From Kangiella sp. (GTDB lineage Bacteria; Pseudomonadota; Gammaproteobacteria; Enterobacterales; Kangiellaceae), in the NCBI GenBank assembly GCA_026195755.1, contig JAPHRL010000028.1, positions 1-16,715 on the forward strand: 16,715 nt of DNA, given 5' to 3'. Each line of letters starts with the position of its first letter. The stretch's first letter is position 1. The notes beneath the pieces are model-generated. The model worked only from the letters and a program-made list of their open reading frames with translations. It was not told the origin of the DNA and searched no databases. Positions 1 to 6,896 of the stretch are shown here, in pieces. Made by a program: the position numbers and the translations under genes.

Positions 1-673
1 AAGGTTTTAGACTCTCATTACTTTCAACGGTCATTAAAACCTCACCCTTTTTTACTGATGAACCCAGGTCAACATGAACCTTACGAATTTCACCTGCAAA
101 ACGCGCTTTAATTTGGCGCTGTGCTCCGGGTGGCCATTTCAGTTCACCATAAACCTCGATAGTCTGGTGCAAGGTGGCTGGACCGGCAATGCCAGTTTTA
201 ATGCCCATTGCTTGCGCGACCTTATCGGCAATTTCAGTTCTACCCTCAAAGTTATCGTACTCCCAGCTATAGGACATCCCCTGATGATTAGCTGCAACCG
301 TCACCAAAAATGAGTGTGGTTCATAGATCACCATATCACCTCTGAGGTAATCGTTTTCTGGGTGAAAGTTGATATCATCAACGATTCCACCCAAGCGTGT
401 CAGTTTAACGTTCAAATCAACCTGTTCTGGCGCGACGGCGTCGCCATCTTTAGTTACCCACACGCGAAACTCTGGTGGCACGCCTGTTTCAAAGATTGAC
501 AGTTCAATCGCAAAACCATCCTGGCGTAGCATGCGTCCATTATGTGGCCCTTTTTCTACAACTTCTTCTTCCTCTTCTGAAGAACCAGAAAATGCAGCGA
601 CTTCAGACGTAAAACTAACTGAAACCAACATGAACAAACTGATTAAAATCGCTGTGATAGTAAACTTATGCAT
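1..673 (-). CDS. CzcB-like RND efflux periplasmic adaptor (3' end outside window)
   Basis: This is the membrane-fusion (adaptor) subunit of a heavy-metal RND efflux pump, linking an inner-membrane CzcA-type pump to the outer-membrane channel encoded just upstream. Reading from ATG at 673, 224 codons are present and the frame is still open at the window edge. Residues 1-27 look like a Sec signal peptide, followed by a Glu-rich stretch (33-37) in place of the His-rich stretch often seen here. The segments GPHNGRML (42-49), FETGVPPEFRVW (61-72), LTRLGG (91-96) and YLRGD (109-113) are typical of the CzcB N-terminal domain. The start of the barrel-sandwich (biotinyl-lipoyl-like) domain follows (about 185-223, with RFAGEIRKV and VESNESL). 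The start codon lies 2 bases after the czcC-like stop, so the two are co-transcribed. Family assignment is secure, but the metal cannot be read from the sequence. Confidence 0.9.
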   Translation of the reverse strand, partial: MHKFTITAILISLFMLVSVSFTSEVAAFSGSSEEEEEVVEKGPHNGRMLRQDGFAIELSIFETGVPPEFRVWVTKDGDAVAPEQVDLNVKLTRLGGIVDDINFHPENDYLRGDMVIYEPHSFLVTVAANHQGMSYSWEYDNFEGRTEIADKVAQAMGIKTGIAGPATLHQTIEVYGELKWPPGAQRQIKARFAGEIRKVHVDLGSSVKKGEVLMTVESNESLKP

Positions 674-675
674 AA

Positions 676-1998
676 TTAGTTCTCTAAAGTTTCTAATGAA
701 GTACCGGTCAGTCGCTGTAACTCAATATTTTGCAGATGCAGCGTTTTATAGGTACTGATTAAATTTAAATGTGCGGCCAGGTAGTCTTGATGGATGTTGA
801 ACCATTGAAGGTAACTTGTGCGACCTATTTTATAGGCTTTATTAACTTCTTCTTTGGCTTCTTTTAAAAGCGGAATGATGGTGTCCTGATTAACACTGAT
901 TACATGCTTGCTGTGCTCAATTTCCTGCAACAAGACATACAGTTGAGTGTGAAGCTCTCGTTTAAGAACTTCTGCTTCAACCTCATAAATTGACTGCTCC
1001 GCGCGTAAAGACTGAATTTTGCCTGCATTACTACTACTGCTGCCAAGTGGTACGGAAAACCCGGCAACGATACCGACATCACTGGTTCTTTCATAACGTT
1101 TCACACCGGTAGATATTTCCCACTTGGGCTCTGCTTCAATTCGGGCCAATTCAATTTGAGATTCAAGAACACGGCTTTTATTGGCAAAGGATGATAATCT
1201 TGGGTGCTGCTTAAGTTTAACCAATGACTCATCAAAAGAGTTTATGTCTGGAATTGAAAAAAGGTTGCCTTTCGGAGTCAGCAACCTGCTTTGCTCTCCA
1301 ACCTGGTTCAGGAAGCGTCGCTGACTGGCTTTCAGCTCATGCTCTAAATCCTCAATCATCAATTCCGCACGCGCCACATTGGCTTTCATCTGAATAGTGT
1401 CAATTGTTGAGCCTTTCCCTTTTTGATTACGGCTCACAATGGACTGGTAAGCTTCCTCTGTTTGCTGGAGGTTCAACCGAGCTAACTTGATTTGTTCCTG
1501 CAAAGCTACATGCTCGATAAATATCTTAGCTGTGTTAGCCGATAAATCTAAGGCTTGAATATCTCTTTCAAAACTTACTTGTGATGCTGCTTGCTTTGAT
1601 GCTTTAACCCGGCCATCAATCAAATCACCATCTAATATCCAGGTGATTCCAATCGTTGTTTGAGCGATATCAAATCCACTGTAATCTCCAGAACCAAAAG
1701 CATCTTCTATAGTAACGTCAAGTTTCGGCTTTTGACCCACACCAGCCTGTTTTACCAGACCATCAAAGCGTTGCTTTTGGTATTGATATCGAGACATCTC
1801 GGGATGGTTTTGCAAAGTCATTTGAATGGCTTCGTCTAAAGTAGCTGGGTAGGTACTATCAGTAGTTTCTGCTACTGCACTGATACTAAAGAGCATTAAA
1901 CAAGCTAATAAATATCGCGAACACCAGAAATGTGTTCGTTGATAAAACCGACTGGCAATCGGTTTGCAAGACCTGTTTGATGAGGTATTAAACGTCAT
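676..1998 (-). CDS. TolC-family outer-membrane efflux protein (CzcC-like)
   Basis: This is the outer-membrane channel of the tripartite efflux system, 440 residues, in the usual size range for CzcC/TolC proteins. An unusually long polar N-terminus (about 28 residues) precedes a hydrophobic core (29-41) with a likely signal peptidase cut after AVA (41-43). The mature protein has the two long alpha-helical, coiled-coil-rich OEP repeats expected of TolC relatives (about 50-240 and 260-435), with the typical opening TLDEAIQMTLQNHPEMSRY. The start at 1998 is 12 bases after the M56 protease stop and has only a weak AGG Shine-Dalgarno. No better in-frame start exists that keeps the signal peptide. 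Codons 10-19 overlap a second copy of the palindrome found upstream of the operon, which may explain the odd N-terminal extension. The protein acts with the adaptor encoded next. Confidence 0.9.
   Translation of the reverse strand: MTFNTSSNRSCKPIASRFYQRTHFWCSRYLLACLMLFSISAVAETTDSTYPATLDEAIQMTLQNHPEMSRYQYQKQRFDGLVKQAGVGQKPKLDVTIEDAFGSGDYSGFDIAQTTIGITWILDGDLIDGRVKASKQAASQVSFERDIQALDLSANTAKIFIEHVALQEQIKLARLNLQQTEEAYQSIVSRNQKGKGSTIDTIQMKANVARAELMIEDLEHELKASQRRFLNQVGEQSRLLTPKGNLFSIPDINSFDESLVKLKQHPRLSSFANKSRVLESQIELARIEAEPKWEISTGVKRYERTSDVGIVAGFSVPLGSSSSNAGKIQSLRAEQSIYEVEAEVLKRELHTQLYVLLQEIEHSKHVISVNQDTIIPLLKEAKEEVNKAYKIGRTSYLQWFNIHQDYLAAHLNLISTYKTLHLQNIELQRLTGTSLETLEN
1943..1965. promoter_or_regulatory. 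Second copy of operon palindrome inside czcC-like 5' coding region (putative operator)
   Basis: This 23-base stretch matches the dyad at 3419-3441 at 22 of 23 positions (G at 1955 against T at 3431). It consists of an AAACCGA arm (1945-1951), a 7-base spacer and a TCGGTTT arm (1959-1965). It falls within codons 10-19 of the czcC-like gene. The repetition within one operon suggests a protein-binding site, perhaps for the BlaI-like repressor. This is inference: the site does not resemble the TACA-N-TGTA core of BlaI/MecI/CopY operators. Confidence 0.5.
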
Positions 1999-2010
1999 AA
2001 AGGAACCTGT

Positions 2011-2988
2011 TTAGTGTGTAAATAAAGATTCGATAAGATGATGTGAAGCGTCAATAACTGACAGCGTTGAGAACAACAGTAACGCCAAACTGATTAGGCT
2101 GATTATTATAGGGAAACTCTTTTTATGGCCGGGTGTAATTAACTCATTAACACGCAGAGCTATGTGCTCTGAACCGAAATAGCAGTAGCTAAAATCAGTT
2201 TTGTATGAGTTTTGAAGCTTGGCAACCTTTACCAAAGTTGCCGCGACATCGAATCCTGTATGCGACTTCAGCACTTTCTGATCAGCAATTTGCTCAAGTG
2301 CTAAAGCGTAACTCATCTTGATTGGCTTTTTGGTAAAGCCTGGATAGAAAATACAAAGTAAATTGAACAGGCATTTAGATAACGCATCATTGGAAGTTAA
2401 ATGCGCCTGCTCATGCTGTAATACGATATTTAACTCTTCTTCAGTCAACTGCCGTTTTAAACCATTTGTAAGATAGCATCTTGGTTTAATGATCCCAGCA
2501 ACAAAAGCAGCAGGTTTAGCGCTATCCAGCAAATAGTAATTGGAGACTTCTGGACTTGAGTTACTATTACTTGTGCTGCTAATAACTCTGCTCAATAAAT
2601 TAAGACTTTTTATGTCAGAGCTGTGAATCACCCAGCGTCTAATGACTTTAGACAATTGCCAGACAATGTAAGCAATGAAGCCCAATAATAAGAATCCATG
2701 CCAGCTATCAAAGTGGAAAACGTAAGCATGGTGCCAATGAGCTACTTCATCGAGTAGTTCAAAAGGGCCTGTGATAGAGAGGTAGAAAAATAGTGTAATG
2801 ACTGTACTTAGCACATAAGGGCATGCAACCCACACCAATAGTAAGCTCTTTCTAGATTTTGGGCTGAAGTCCGCTAGCTTTTCAGAAATAAAAAGCCAAA
2901 ATATCGATTGTAGTGCATGGAGAATAAACAACCCCAGCAACCCGATACTGACTAAATTTAGAATTAAAGCCCAATCACCAACTACCAT
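2011..2988 (-). CDS. BlaR1/MecR1-like M56-family membrane metalloprotease
   Basis: This is a membrane-embedded zinc protease of the BlaR1/MecR1 (M56) family. Its known job is to relieve repression by a BlaI-type repressor, here encoded 8 bases upstream. Membrane segments are visible at about 8-35, 48-72, 98-117 and 293-311. The cytoplasmic protease domain carries HEQAH (192-196), matching the HExxH zinc motif, and a downstream EQIAD (232-236) that fits the third ligand. At 325 residues the protein stops just after the fourth membrane segment, so it lacks the C-terminal penicillin-binding sensor of true BlaR1 (nearly 600 residues). The predicted outward-facing loop 73-97 holds His at 84, 86, 87, 92 and 97. 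The short C-terminal tail holds His at 316, 317 and 325. Together with the downstream efflux genes, this suggests a metal-responsive sensor (inference). Confidence 0.85.
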   Translation of the reverse strand: MVVGDWALILNLVSIGLLGLFILHALQSIFWLFISEKLADFSPKSRKSLLLVWVACPYVLSTVITLFFYLSITGPFELLDEVAHWHHAYVFHFDSWHGFLLLGFIAYIVWQLSKVIRRWVIHSSDIKSLNLLSRVISSTSNSNSSPEVSNYYLLDSAKPAAFVAGIIKPRCYLTNGLKRQLTEEELNIVLQHEQAHLTSNDALSKCLFNLLCIFYPGFTKKPIKMSYALALEQIADQKVLKSHTGFDVAATLVKVAKLQNSYKTDFSYCYFGSEHIALRVNELITPGHKKSFPIIISLISLALLLFSTLSVIDASHHLIESLFTH

Positions 2989-2996
2989 ATTGCTTA

Positions 2997-3374
2997 TTAA
3001 CCCCTTGCTTTTCTTTGTTGCTTGATGAGATTTTCAAGCTCTTCAAGTTGGGAGTCATCAAGATCTGAGGAAATTGAAGAGAAAGCTGCAATTAGACTGT
3101 TTTCACCTTCAGAAATGAAATCGCTGGTGACATTATCAATCAGCTTGGCAATTAGATGTTCACGATCGAGTTTAGCCTGATAATAATAAGCCAGCCCTTT
3201 TTTATGGCGCGACAACACGCCTTTCTTAAAGAGACGATCGAGGGTGCTTTGGATAGTATTCAGTGTTCCCCCACCACGCTGAGTAGCCAGCACAGAGTGA
3301 ACCTGCTTTACATCCGAGTCTGGGTGAGCCCATAAATATTGCAGCACTTGTTTTTCGAGTTCGCCTAAAACCAT
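2997..3374 (-). CDS. BlaI/MecI/CopY-family transcriptional repressor
   Basis: This is a 125-residue winged-helix repressor of the BlaI/MecI/CopY family, first gene of the efflux operon. The N-terminal domain (about 1-70) has the family hallmarks: LGELEKQVLQYLW at 3-15, a recognition helix around 37-54 (TLNTIQSTLDRLFKKGVL), and the wing RHKKGLAYYYQA. The C-terminal helices (about 71-122) should form the dimer interface that the partner protease cuts in characterised systems. CopY members of the family respond directly to copper, whereas BlaI members are cleaved by a BlaR1 protease. The adjacent M56 gene favours the second mode here, with metal as the likely signal (inference). The start has no clear Shine-Dalgarno, but the N-terminus matches the family. 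A palindrome about 45 bases upstream is the obvious operator candidate. Confidence 0.88.
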   Translation of the reverse strand: MVLGELEKQVLQYLWAHPDSDVKQVHSVLATQRGGGTLNTIQSTLDRLFKKGVLSRHKKGLAYYYQAKLDREHLIAKLIDNVTSDFISEGENSLIAAFSSISSDLDDSQLEELENLIKQQRKARG

Positions 3375-3418
3375 TGAAATATCAGTTCAGTTTGATGTGC
3401 TGGCATCTTCGCACAGGC

Positions 3419-3443
3419 TAAAACCGACTGTCAATCGGTTTTA
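3419..3443. promoter_or_regulatory. Palindrome upstream of blaI-like gene (putative operator; could also terminate lysR transcription)
   Basis: A perfect dyad has 9-base arms TAAAACCGA (3419-3427) and TCGGTTTTA (3435-3443) around a 7-base spacer. On the minus strand the spacer region holds a perfect -35 hexamer TTGACA (3430-3435). A weak -10 candidate, GAAGAT, sits 18 bases further on. The dyad would therefore overlap the operon promoter, as expected of a repressor site. A near-identical copy lies at 1943-1965. Alternatively, the hairpin with its TTTTA end, 9 bases past the lysR stop, could be a weak terminator for that gene. Both roles are possible. Confidence 0.55.
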
Positions 3444-3452
3444 ATCGTCAAT

Positions 3453-4361
3453 TTAGTAATTATCCCAGAAGGGGATTTGTCCATAATAGTTTGACAGGAA
3501 CTCGATAAAACTTTGTACCTTGCCTGATAGGTATTTTCGGTGAGGATATACCGCGTATAACCCCAATGATTCTTGCTGATACTTTTCGAGTACAGGTTTA
3601 AGTTGTCCTTGCGCAATATAAGGTCCCACGATAAATGTTGGTTGTAAAATAATACCAGCCCCAGCGACAGCCGCCTTTGTTAGTACTTCACCATTATTCG
3701 CAGTAATACTTCCTTTTTGTCTATTAAGTACGAATCTTTTATTCTGTGTAGAAACCAGAGCTGGCATGTCATCGTTGCGATAACTATAGTGAAGATACCT
3801 ATGCCCTTGCAGGTCCTCTAAAGTCACAGGTTCTCCATGTTTTATTAGGTAATCTGGTGAGGCGCACATCACTAAATTTATTGGCATTATCTTTTTGGCA
3901 ATTAGAGATGAACTTTCCAGGTTTCCGATACGTATGGCCAGATCGAAGCCTTCCTCTACGATATCAACCTTTCGGTCATTTAGCTGTAATTCAATGGTAA
4001 CTGTTGGATAATGTTGCTGATATTCAGCCAAAAGTTCTCCCAAATGCAAAGTAGAAAATGACATTGGCGCGCTGATTCTCAGTCGACCCTTGGGCTCATC
4101 GCCCTCCTCTTTTATAGAACCCTCAAGCGCTGCAATATCCGATAGAATTTGCTGCGCTCTTTCAAGATATGCCAGTCCAGCTTCGGTTACAGTCACGCTT
4201 CGCGTGGTTCTGTGTAATAGACGAACCTTTAATTCAGATTCCAGTTGCGATACATATTTACTAACGAGCTGGGTTGAAGCTCCCAATTTTTCGGCCGCGG
4301 ATGTGAAAGAGCCCTGTTGTGCTACTGCTATAAAGGCCTGCATCAAATTGAGTTTGTCCAT
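3453..4361 (-). CDS. LysR-family transcriptional regulator
   Basis: This is a 302-residue LysR-type regulator of standard length. Residues 1-60 form the winged helix-turn-helix (FIAVAQQGSFTSAAEKLGASTQLVSKYVSQLE), followed by the linker helix (about 60-88). The periplasmic-binding-protein-like effector domain (about 90-295) includes GRLRISAPMSF and DLAIRIGNLESSSLIAKKI, which place it near the CrgA/DmlR-type subgroup. A good Shine-Dalgarno (GAGGA) lies 6 bases before ATG at 4361. It is transcribed divergently from the doxX-like gene at 4481, and the shared 119-base region contains a LysR-box-like dyad, so doxX is the likely target and autoregulation is likely. The inducer cannot be read from the sequence. 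Confidence 0.93.
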   Translation of the reverse strand: MDKLNLMQAFIAVAQQGSFTSAAEKLGASTQLVSKYVSQLESELKVRLLHRTTRSVTVTEAGLAYLERAQQILSDIAALEGSIKEEGDEPKGRLRISAPMSFSTLHLGELLAEYQQHYPTVTIELQLNDRKVDIVEEGFDLAIRIGNLESSSLIAKKIMPINLVMCASPDYLIKHGEPVTLEDLQGHRYLHYSYRNDDMPALVSTQNKRFVLNRQKGSITANNGEVLTKAAVAGAGIILQPTFIVGPYIAQGQLKPVLEKYQQESLGLYAVYPHRKYLSGKVQSFIEFLSNYYGQIPFWDNY

Positions 4362-4383
4362 ACATCCTCAAGTTTATAAACAT

Positions 4384-4406
4384 TTTGTTGATAATAACTC
4401 AACAAA
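4384..4406. promoter_or_regulatory. LysR-box-like dyad in lysR/doxX divergent region
   Basis: Perfect 8-base arms TTTGTTGA (4384-4391) and TCAACAAA (4399-4406) flank a 7-base spacer. The core TTGA-N7-TCAA fits the T-N11-A pattern bound by LysR-type regulators. It sits between the divergent starts at 4361 (lysR) and 4481 (doxX). This is a likely binding site of the adjacent regulator, judged from pattern and position only. Confidence 0.6.
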
Positions 4407-4480
4407 TATAGCATTTATTGTCCGTATGCATAAGAGTAATATGGATTGGTCAACTTAATGAGGTCTTTTGGAGAGTAGTT

Positions 4481-4915
4481 ATGAAAAACACATTGTTAAA
4501 GCATTTCTTTGTACAGAATCAAAGCTGGGCACCACTCGTCATCCGGGTACCACTTGGTATTATCCTTATGGCACATGGAGCACAAAAACTGTTTGGATGG
4601 TTTGGTGGTTATGGCCTGGAAGGTACCGGCCAGTGGCTGGCTAGTGTTGGTTTTGAACCAGGCTATGTCATGGCTCTTTTAGCGGGTAGCGCTGAATTTT
4701 TTGGCGGGTTAGCATTAATACTCGGCCTATTAACACGCCCTGCAGCGATTGTTACTGCATTCACGATGCTGATGGCAATGACTGTGCATATTGGTAATGG
4801 ACTATTTGTTAGCAACAATGGTTATGAATTCGCCTTAATCCTTTTAGCAGCATCTGTTTCACTAGCAATATCCGGCGCGGGTAAACTTTCAGTCGACTCT
4901 GTTGTTAAACGTTAA
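4481..4915 (+). CDS. DoxX-family membrane protein
   Basis: This is a 144-residue inner-membrane protein of the DoxX family. Four membrane segments are visible, roughly 17-35, 62-84, 88-105 and 115-133. The family signature RVPLGIILMAHGAQKLFGWFGG (22-43) starts the first helix, and AEFFGGLALILGLLTRPAA (71-89) forms the second helix and its end. DoxX proteins are linked to thiosulfate:quinone oxidoreductase, redox stress or small-molecule detoxification, but the precise role here is unknown. ATG at 4481 is chosen over an in-frame upstream start at 4418. It has a TGGAGAG Shine-Dalgarno at 4469-4475 and begins where homologues begin. The divergent LysR regulator probably controls it, and a hairpin terminator follows 14 bases after the stop. 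Confidence 0.9.
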   Translation: MKNTLLKHFFVQNQSWAPLVIRVPLGIILMAHGAQKLFGWFGGYGLEGTGQWLASVGFEPGYVMALLAGSAEFFGGLALILGLLTRPAAIVTAFTMLMAMTVHIGNGLFVSNNGYEFALILLAASVSLAISGAGKLSVDSVVKR

Positions 4916-4929
4916 AGCTCAGTATAAAA

Positions 4930-4966
4930 CTCCTACTCATAACAATGAGTAGGAGCTATTTTAATT
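4930..4966. terminator. Bidirectional Rho-independent terminator between doxX and amidohydrolase genes
   Basis: An 11-base perfect stem, CTCCTACTCAT (4930-4940) pairing with ATGAGTAGGAG (4945-4955), closes a 4-base AACA loop. It is followed by CTATTTTAATT on the plus strand and by TTTTATAC on the minus strand. It lies between two converging genes (stops at 4915 and 4971), so it can terminate both. Confidence 0.88.
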
Positions 4967-4970
4967 AATA

Positions 4971-6365
4971 TTACTGTCGTTGTTTTGGAGCCAACACTTC
5001 CTCTATAACCTGGCCTTCTTGACGATAAATTACGCCCTCTTTCATGACGAAATCTACGTCAGCTATTAGGTTCATATAACGCAGCACATCACCTTCTACA
5101 GCAATAATGTCAGCTTGTTTACCTGGTGTAATACTTCCTAATCGATCTTGAACCCCCATCATCACGGCAGGCCAATAAGTTGCTGAACGAATAACATCCA
5201 TGGCTGGAATATTCATTTCTTTATTTAAAACCACCATTTCATTCCAGGTGCTTTGGCAATGAAATTTTGTCGGAATACCGCTATCGGTTCCCACTAAAAA
5301 CACAACGCCGGCTTCTCTGAGCTGCGCAATTTTTCGTTTCAATGTTGGCTGGCGCAGTGGAGTTAGCTGCATGTAATCGAGCTTGCCCGGATCAGTTAGT
5401 GAAGCTTTAATATCTTTGATGGTGTCCGGTTTTAAACCTCGGTGCCAGCAGGTGTTATCTAATCGCTCTGGATTTTTTATCAACTCAGGATATTGATAGA
5501 GACCTTCGACAGTTGGTGTCCAGAATAATGGGCCGCCTGCTACTCTACCCGTTGCTGTACGTTCTTTCAGAAGCTTCATGACGTCTTCTGGATATTCTGG
5601 TGCGGTCGTCAGCCCTGTATGTTCAAAGTTATCGACGCCTATTTTAAGGCCGACTCGAATCTCGTCAGGTCGATGGGAATGACCGATGACTTTTAAGTTA
5701 TTTTCATGCGCTGTATCAACAATTGCCTGAGCAACCTCCAGCTCCATTTGATCCTGATCGACCAGCTTGATCATATCCACGCCAGCTTTAGCCAGCTGGC
5801 GCACTTTTTGTTTAGCTTCTCTAACGGTTTTGACCCCCCAGCGGTAATGGTCAGAGCCAGGATAAGGTTCATACTGTAAAAATGGGCCTGAAACAAATAA
5901 ATTAGGACCTGCAATATCACCCTGCTCTAATTGTTGCTTTATCTTGATAGAGTCCTCAAGATTTGCACCCAGGTCTCGCGCGCTGGTCACTCCCGCAAGC
6001 AGTAGCTGAACCGCACTGGCAGGCATAATCTCATCAACTTGTCGCTTGCGATAAGTGGGTTGCCAATGGCTATAATCTGCGTGTCCATTTAACATCAGGT
6101 GCGCGTGACTTTCCCAAAGTCCTGGCAATACATCCATACCTTCAGTTGAGACCACTGTATAACCTTCAGGCACCTCAAGCTGCCCTACCTGGCCAACGGC
6201 TTGAATGGTTCCATCTTCAACCAAAATAATGCTGTTAGCTAATGGCGGGCCTCCATAGCCATCAATTAAGCGACCACCCTTTAAGGCATACTTTTGAGCA
6301 GCTGCACCGAAAGATAAAAGAGCCCCCAGAAGCAGGAAGACGGACAGGAATCGAGAACGTATCAT
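4971..6365 (-). CDS. Exported amidohydrolase (imidazolonepropionase-like family)
   Basis: This is a metal-dependent hydrolase of the amidohydrolase superfamily, probably periplasmic. With ATG at 6365 it has 464 residues. A GTG four codons upstream (6377) is in frame, but a GGGGG ribosome-binding run lies between the two, so the ATG is preferred. Residues 1-23 form a Sec signal peptide (cut after GAAA). A short beta domain (about 24-80) is followed by the TIM barrel. Likely metal ligands and catalytic residues are His87 and His89 (ESHAHLM), Lys200 (MIKLVD), His229/His231 (GHSHRP), His249 (FEHTG) and Asp361 (GTDSG). The C-terminus returns to the beta domain with GSITPGKQADIIAVEGD. Relatives hydrolyse cyclic amides, dipeptides or similar compounds, and the substrate here is unknown. 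It is a single gene, closed by the hairpin at 4930-4966. Confidence 0.88.
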   Translation of the reverse strand: MIRSRFLSVFLLLGALLSFGAAAQKYALKGGRLIDGYGGPPLANSIILVEDGTIQAVGQVGQLEVPEGYTVVSTEGMDVLPGLWESHAHLMLNGHADYSHWQPTYRKRQVDEIMPASAVQLLLAGVTSARDLGANLEDSIKIKQQLEQGDIAGPNLFVSGPFLQYEPYPGSDHYRWGVKTVREAKQKVRQLAKAGVDMIKLVDQDQMELEVAQAIVDTAHENNLKVIGHSHRPDEIRVGLKIGVDNFEHTGLTTAPEYPEDVMKLLKERTATGRVAGGPLFWTPTVEGLYQYPELIKNPERLDNTCWHRGLKPDTIKDIKASLTDPGKLDYMQLTPLRQPTLKRKIAQLREAGVVFLVGTDSGIPTKFHCQSTWNEMVVLNKEMNIPAMDVIRSATYWPAVMMGVQDRLGSITPGKQADIIAVEGDVLRYMNLIADVDFVMKEGVIYRQEGQVIEEVLAPKQRQ

Positions 6366-6446
6366 TATTACCCCCACGTGATTTATTTGACGATTTACCT
6401 TATCCCTATTAATTCATTGAAGCAAGCGAAGTGGGTTCAACTGTCA

Positions 6447-6881
6447 TTAGGACAGTATCAGAGTTGCTAAAATGTAATAGCGCATAAATTTACCAATAGT
6501 AACTAAGATTAAGAACCACAATAATCGTATACGTAAAATACCGGCCATTACTGTCAGCGGATCGCCAATCACAGGAACCCAGGCGAAGAGTAACGCAACG
6601 ATGCCATACTTTTTAAACCGCTCTTCAGCGCGCACGAATTCACTTTCGGTCATGCGTAACCACTTCTGGATAACCGTTTTGCTGGCCCAATAACCCAGTC
6701 CATAATTGGTTAATGAACCAAGAACATTACCAACAGTGGCAACAATAACCAGAAGCTCGGGTGAGAAGCCATTAAGTAATAATGCAGTAAGAACCAGCTC
6801 AGAACTGAGCGGCAAAATGGTGGCGGCAAGAAATGCTACTATAAAAAGACCTATATAGCCTAGTTCAGCGAAGTATTCCAT
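6447..6881 (-). CDS. YqaA-type small membrane protein (DedA/VTT-like superfamily)
   Basis: This 144-residue integral membrane protein matches the YqaA branch of the DedA/VTT (SNARE-associated) superfamily. Hydrophobic segments lie at about 9-37, 42-66, 95-115 and 119-142. Recognisable family stretches are LAATILPLSSELVL (18-31), VGNVLGSLTNYGLGYW (50-65) and FAWVPVIGDPLTVMAGILR (99-117), the last being the conserved re-entrant Pro/Gly/Asp region. DedA relatives take part in membrane lipid or proton-motive-force homeostasis, while YqaA function is poorly defined. It starts 15 bases after the lipoprotein stop without a clear Shine-Dalgarno, so it is probably translated from the egt-operon message by coupling. 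It is the last gene of the minus-strand run, and no convincing terminator follows. Confidence 0.87.
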   Translation of the reverse strand: MEYFAELGYIGLFIVAFLAATILPLSSELVLTALLLNGFSPELLVIVATVGNVLGSLTNYGLGYWASKTVIQKWLRMTESEFVRAEERFKKYGIVALLFAWVPVIGDPLTVMAGILRIRLLWFLILVTIGKFMRYYILATLILS

Positions 6882-6896
6882 GCAAGCAATTAAATA

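Noticed and set aside
369..758. Plus-strand open frame opposite the adaptor and czcC-like genes
   Set aside because: It is antisense to two well-supported genes with strong family motifs, and it has no recognisable product or ribosome site.
2011..3374. Beta-lactam resistance regulation, from BlaI/BlaR1 similarity
   Set aside because: No beta-lactamase gene is present and the penicillin-binding sensor domain is absent. The operon partners are metal efflux components.
4418..4480. Upstream start of the DoxX gene at 4418
   Set aside because: The extra residues are not part of the family, and ATG at 4481 has a clear Shine-Dalgarno.
6440..6456. ACTGTC/GACAGT hairpin over the yqaA-like stop as a terminator
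   Set aside because: The stem is only 6 bases with a 5-base loop and no T-run follows on the minus strand, so a terminator call is not supported.
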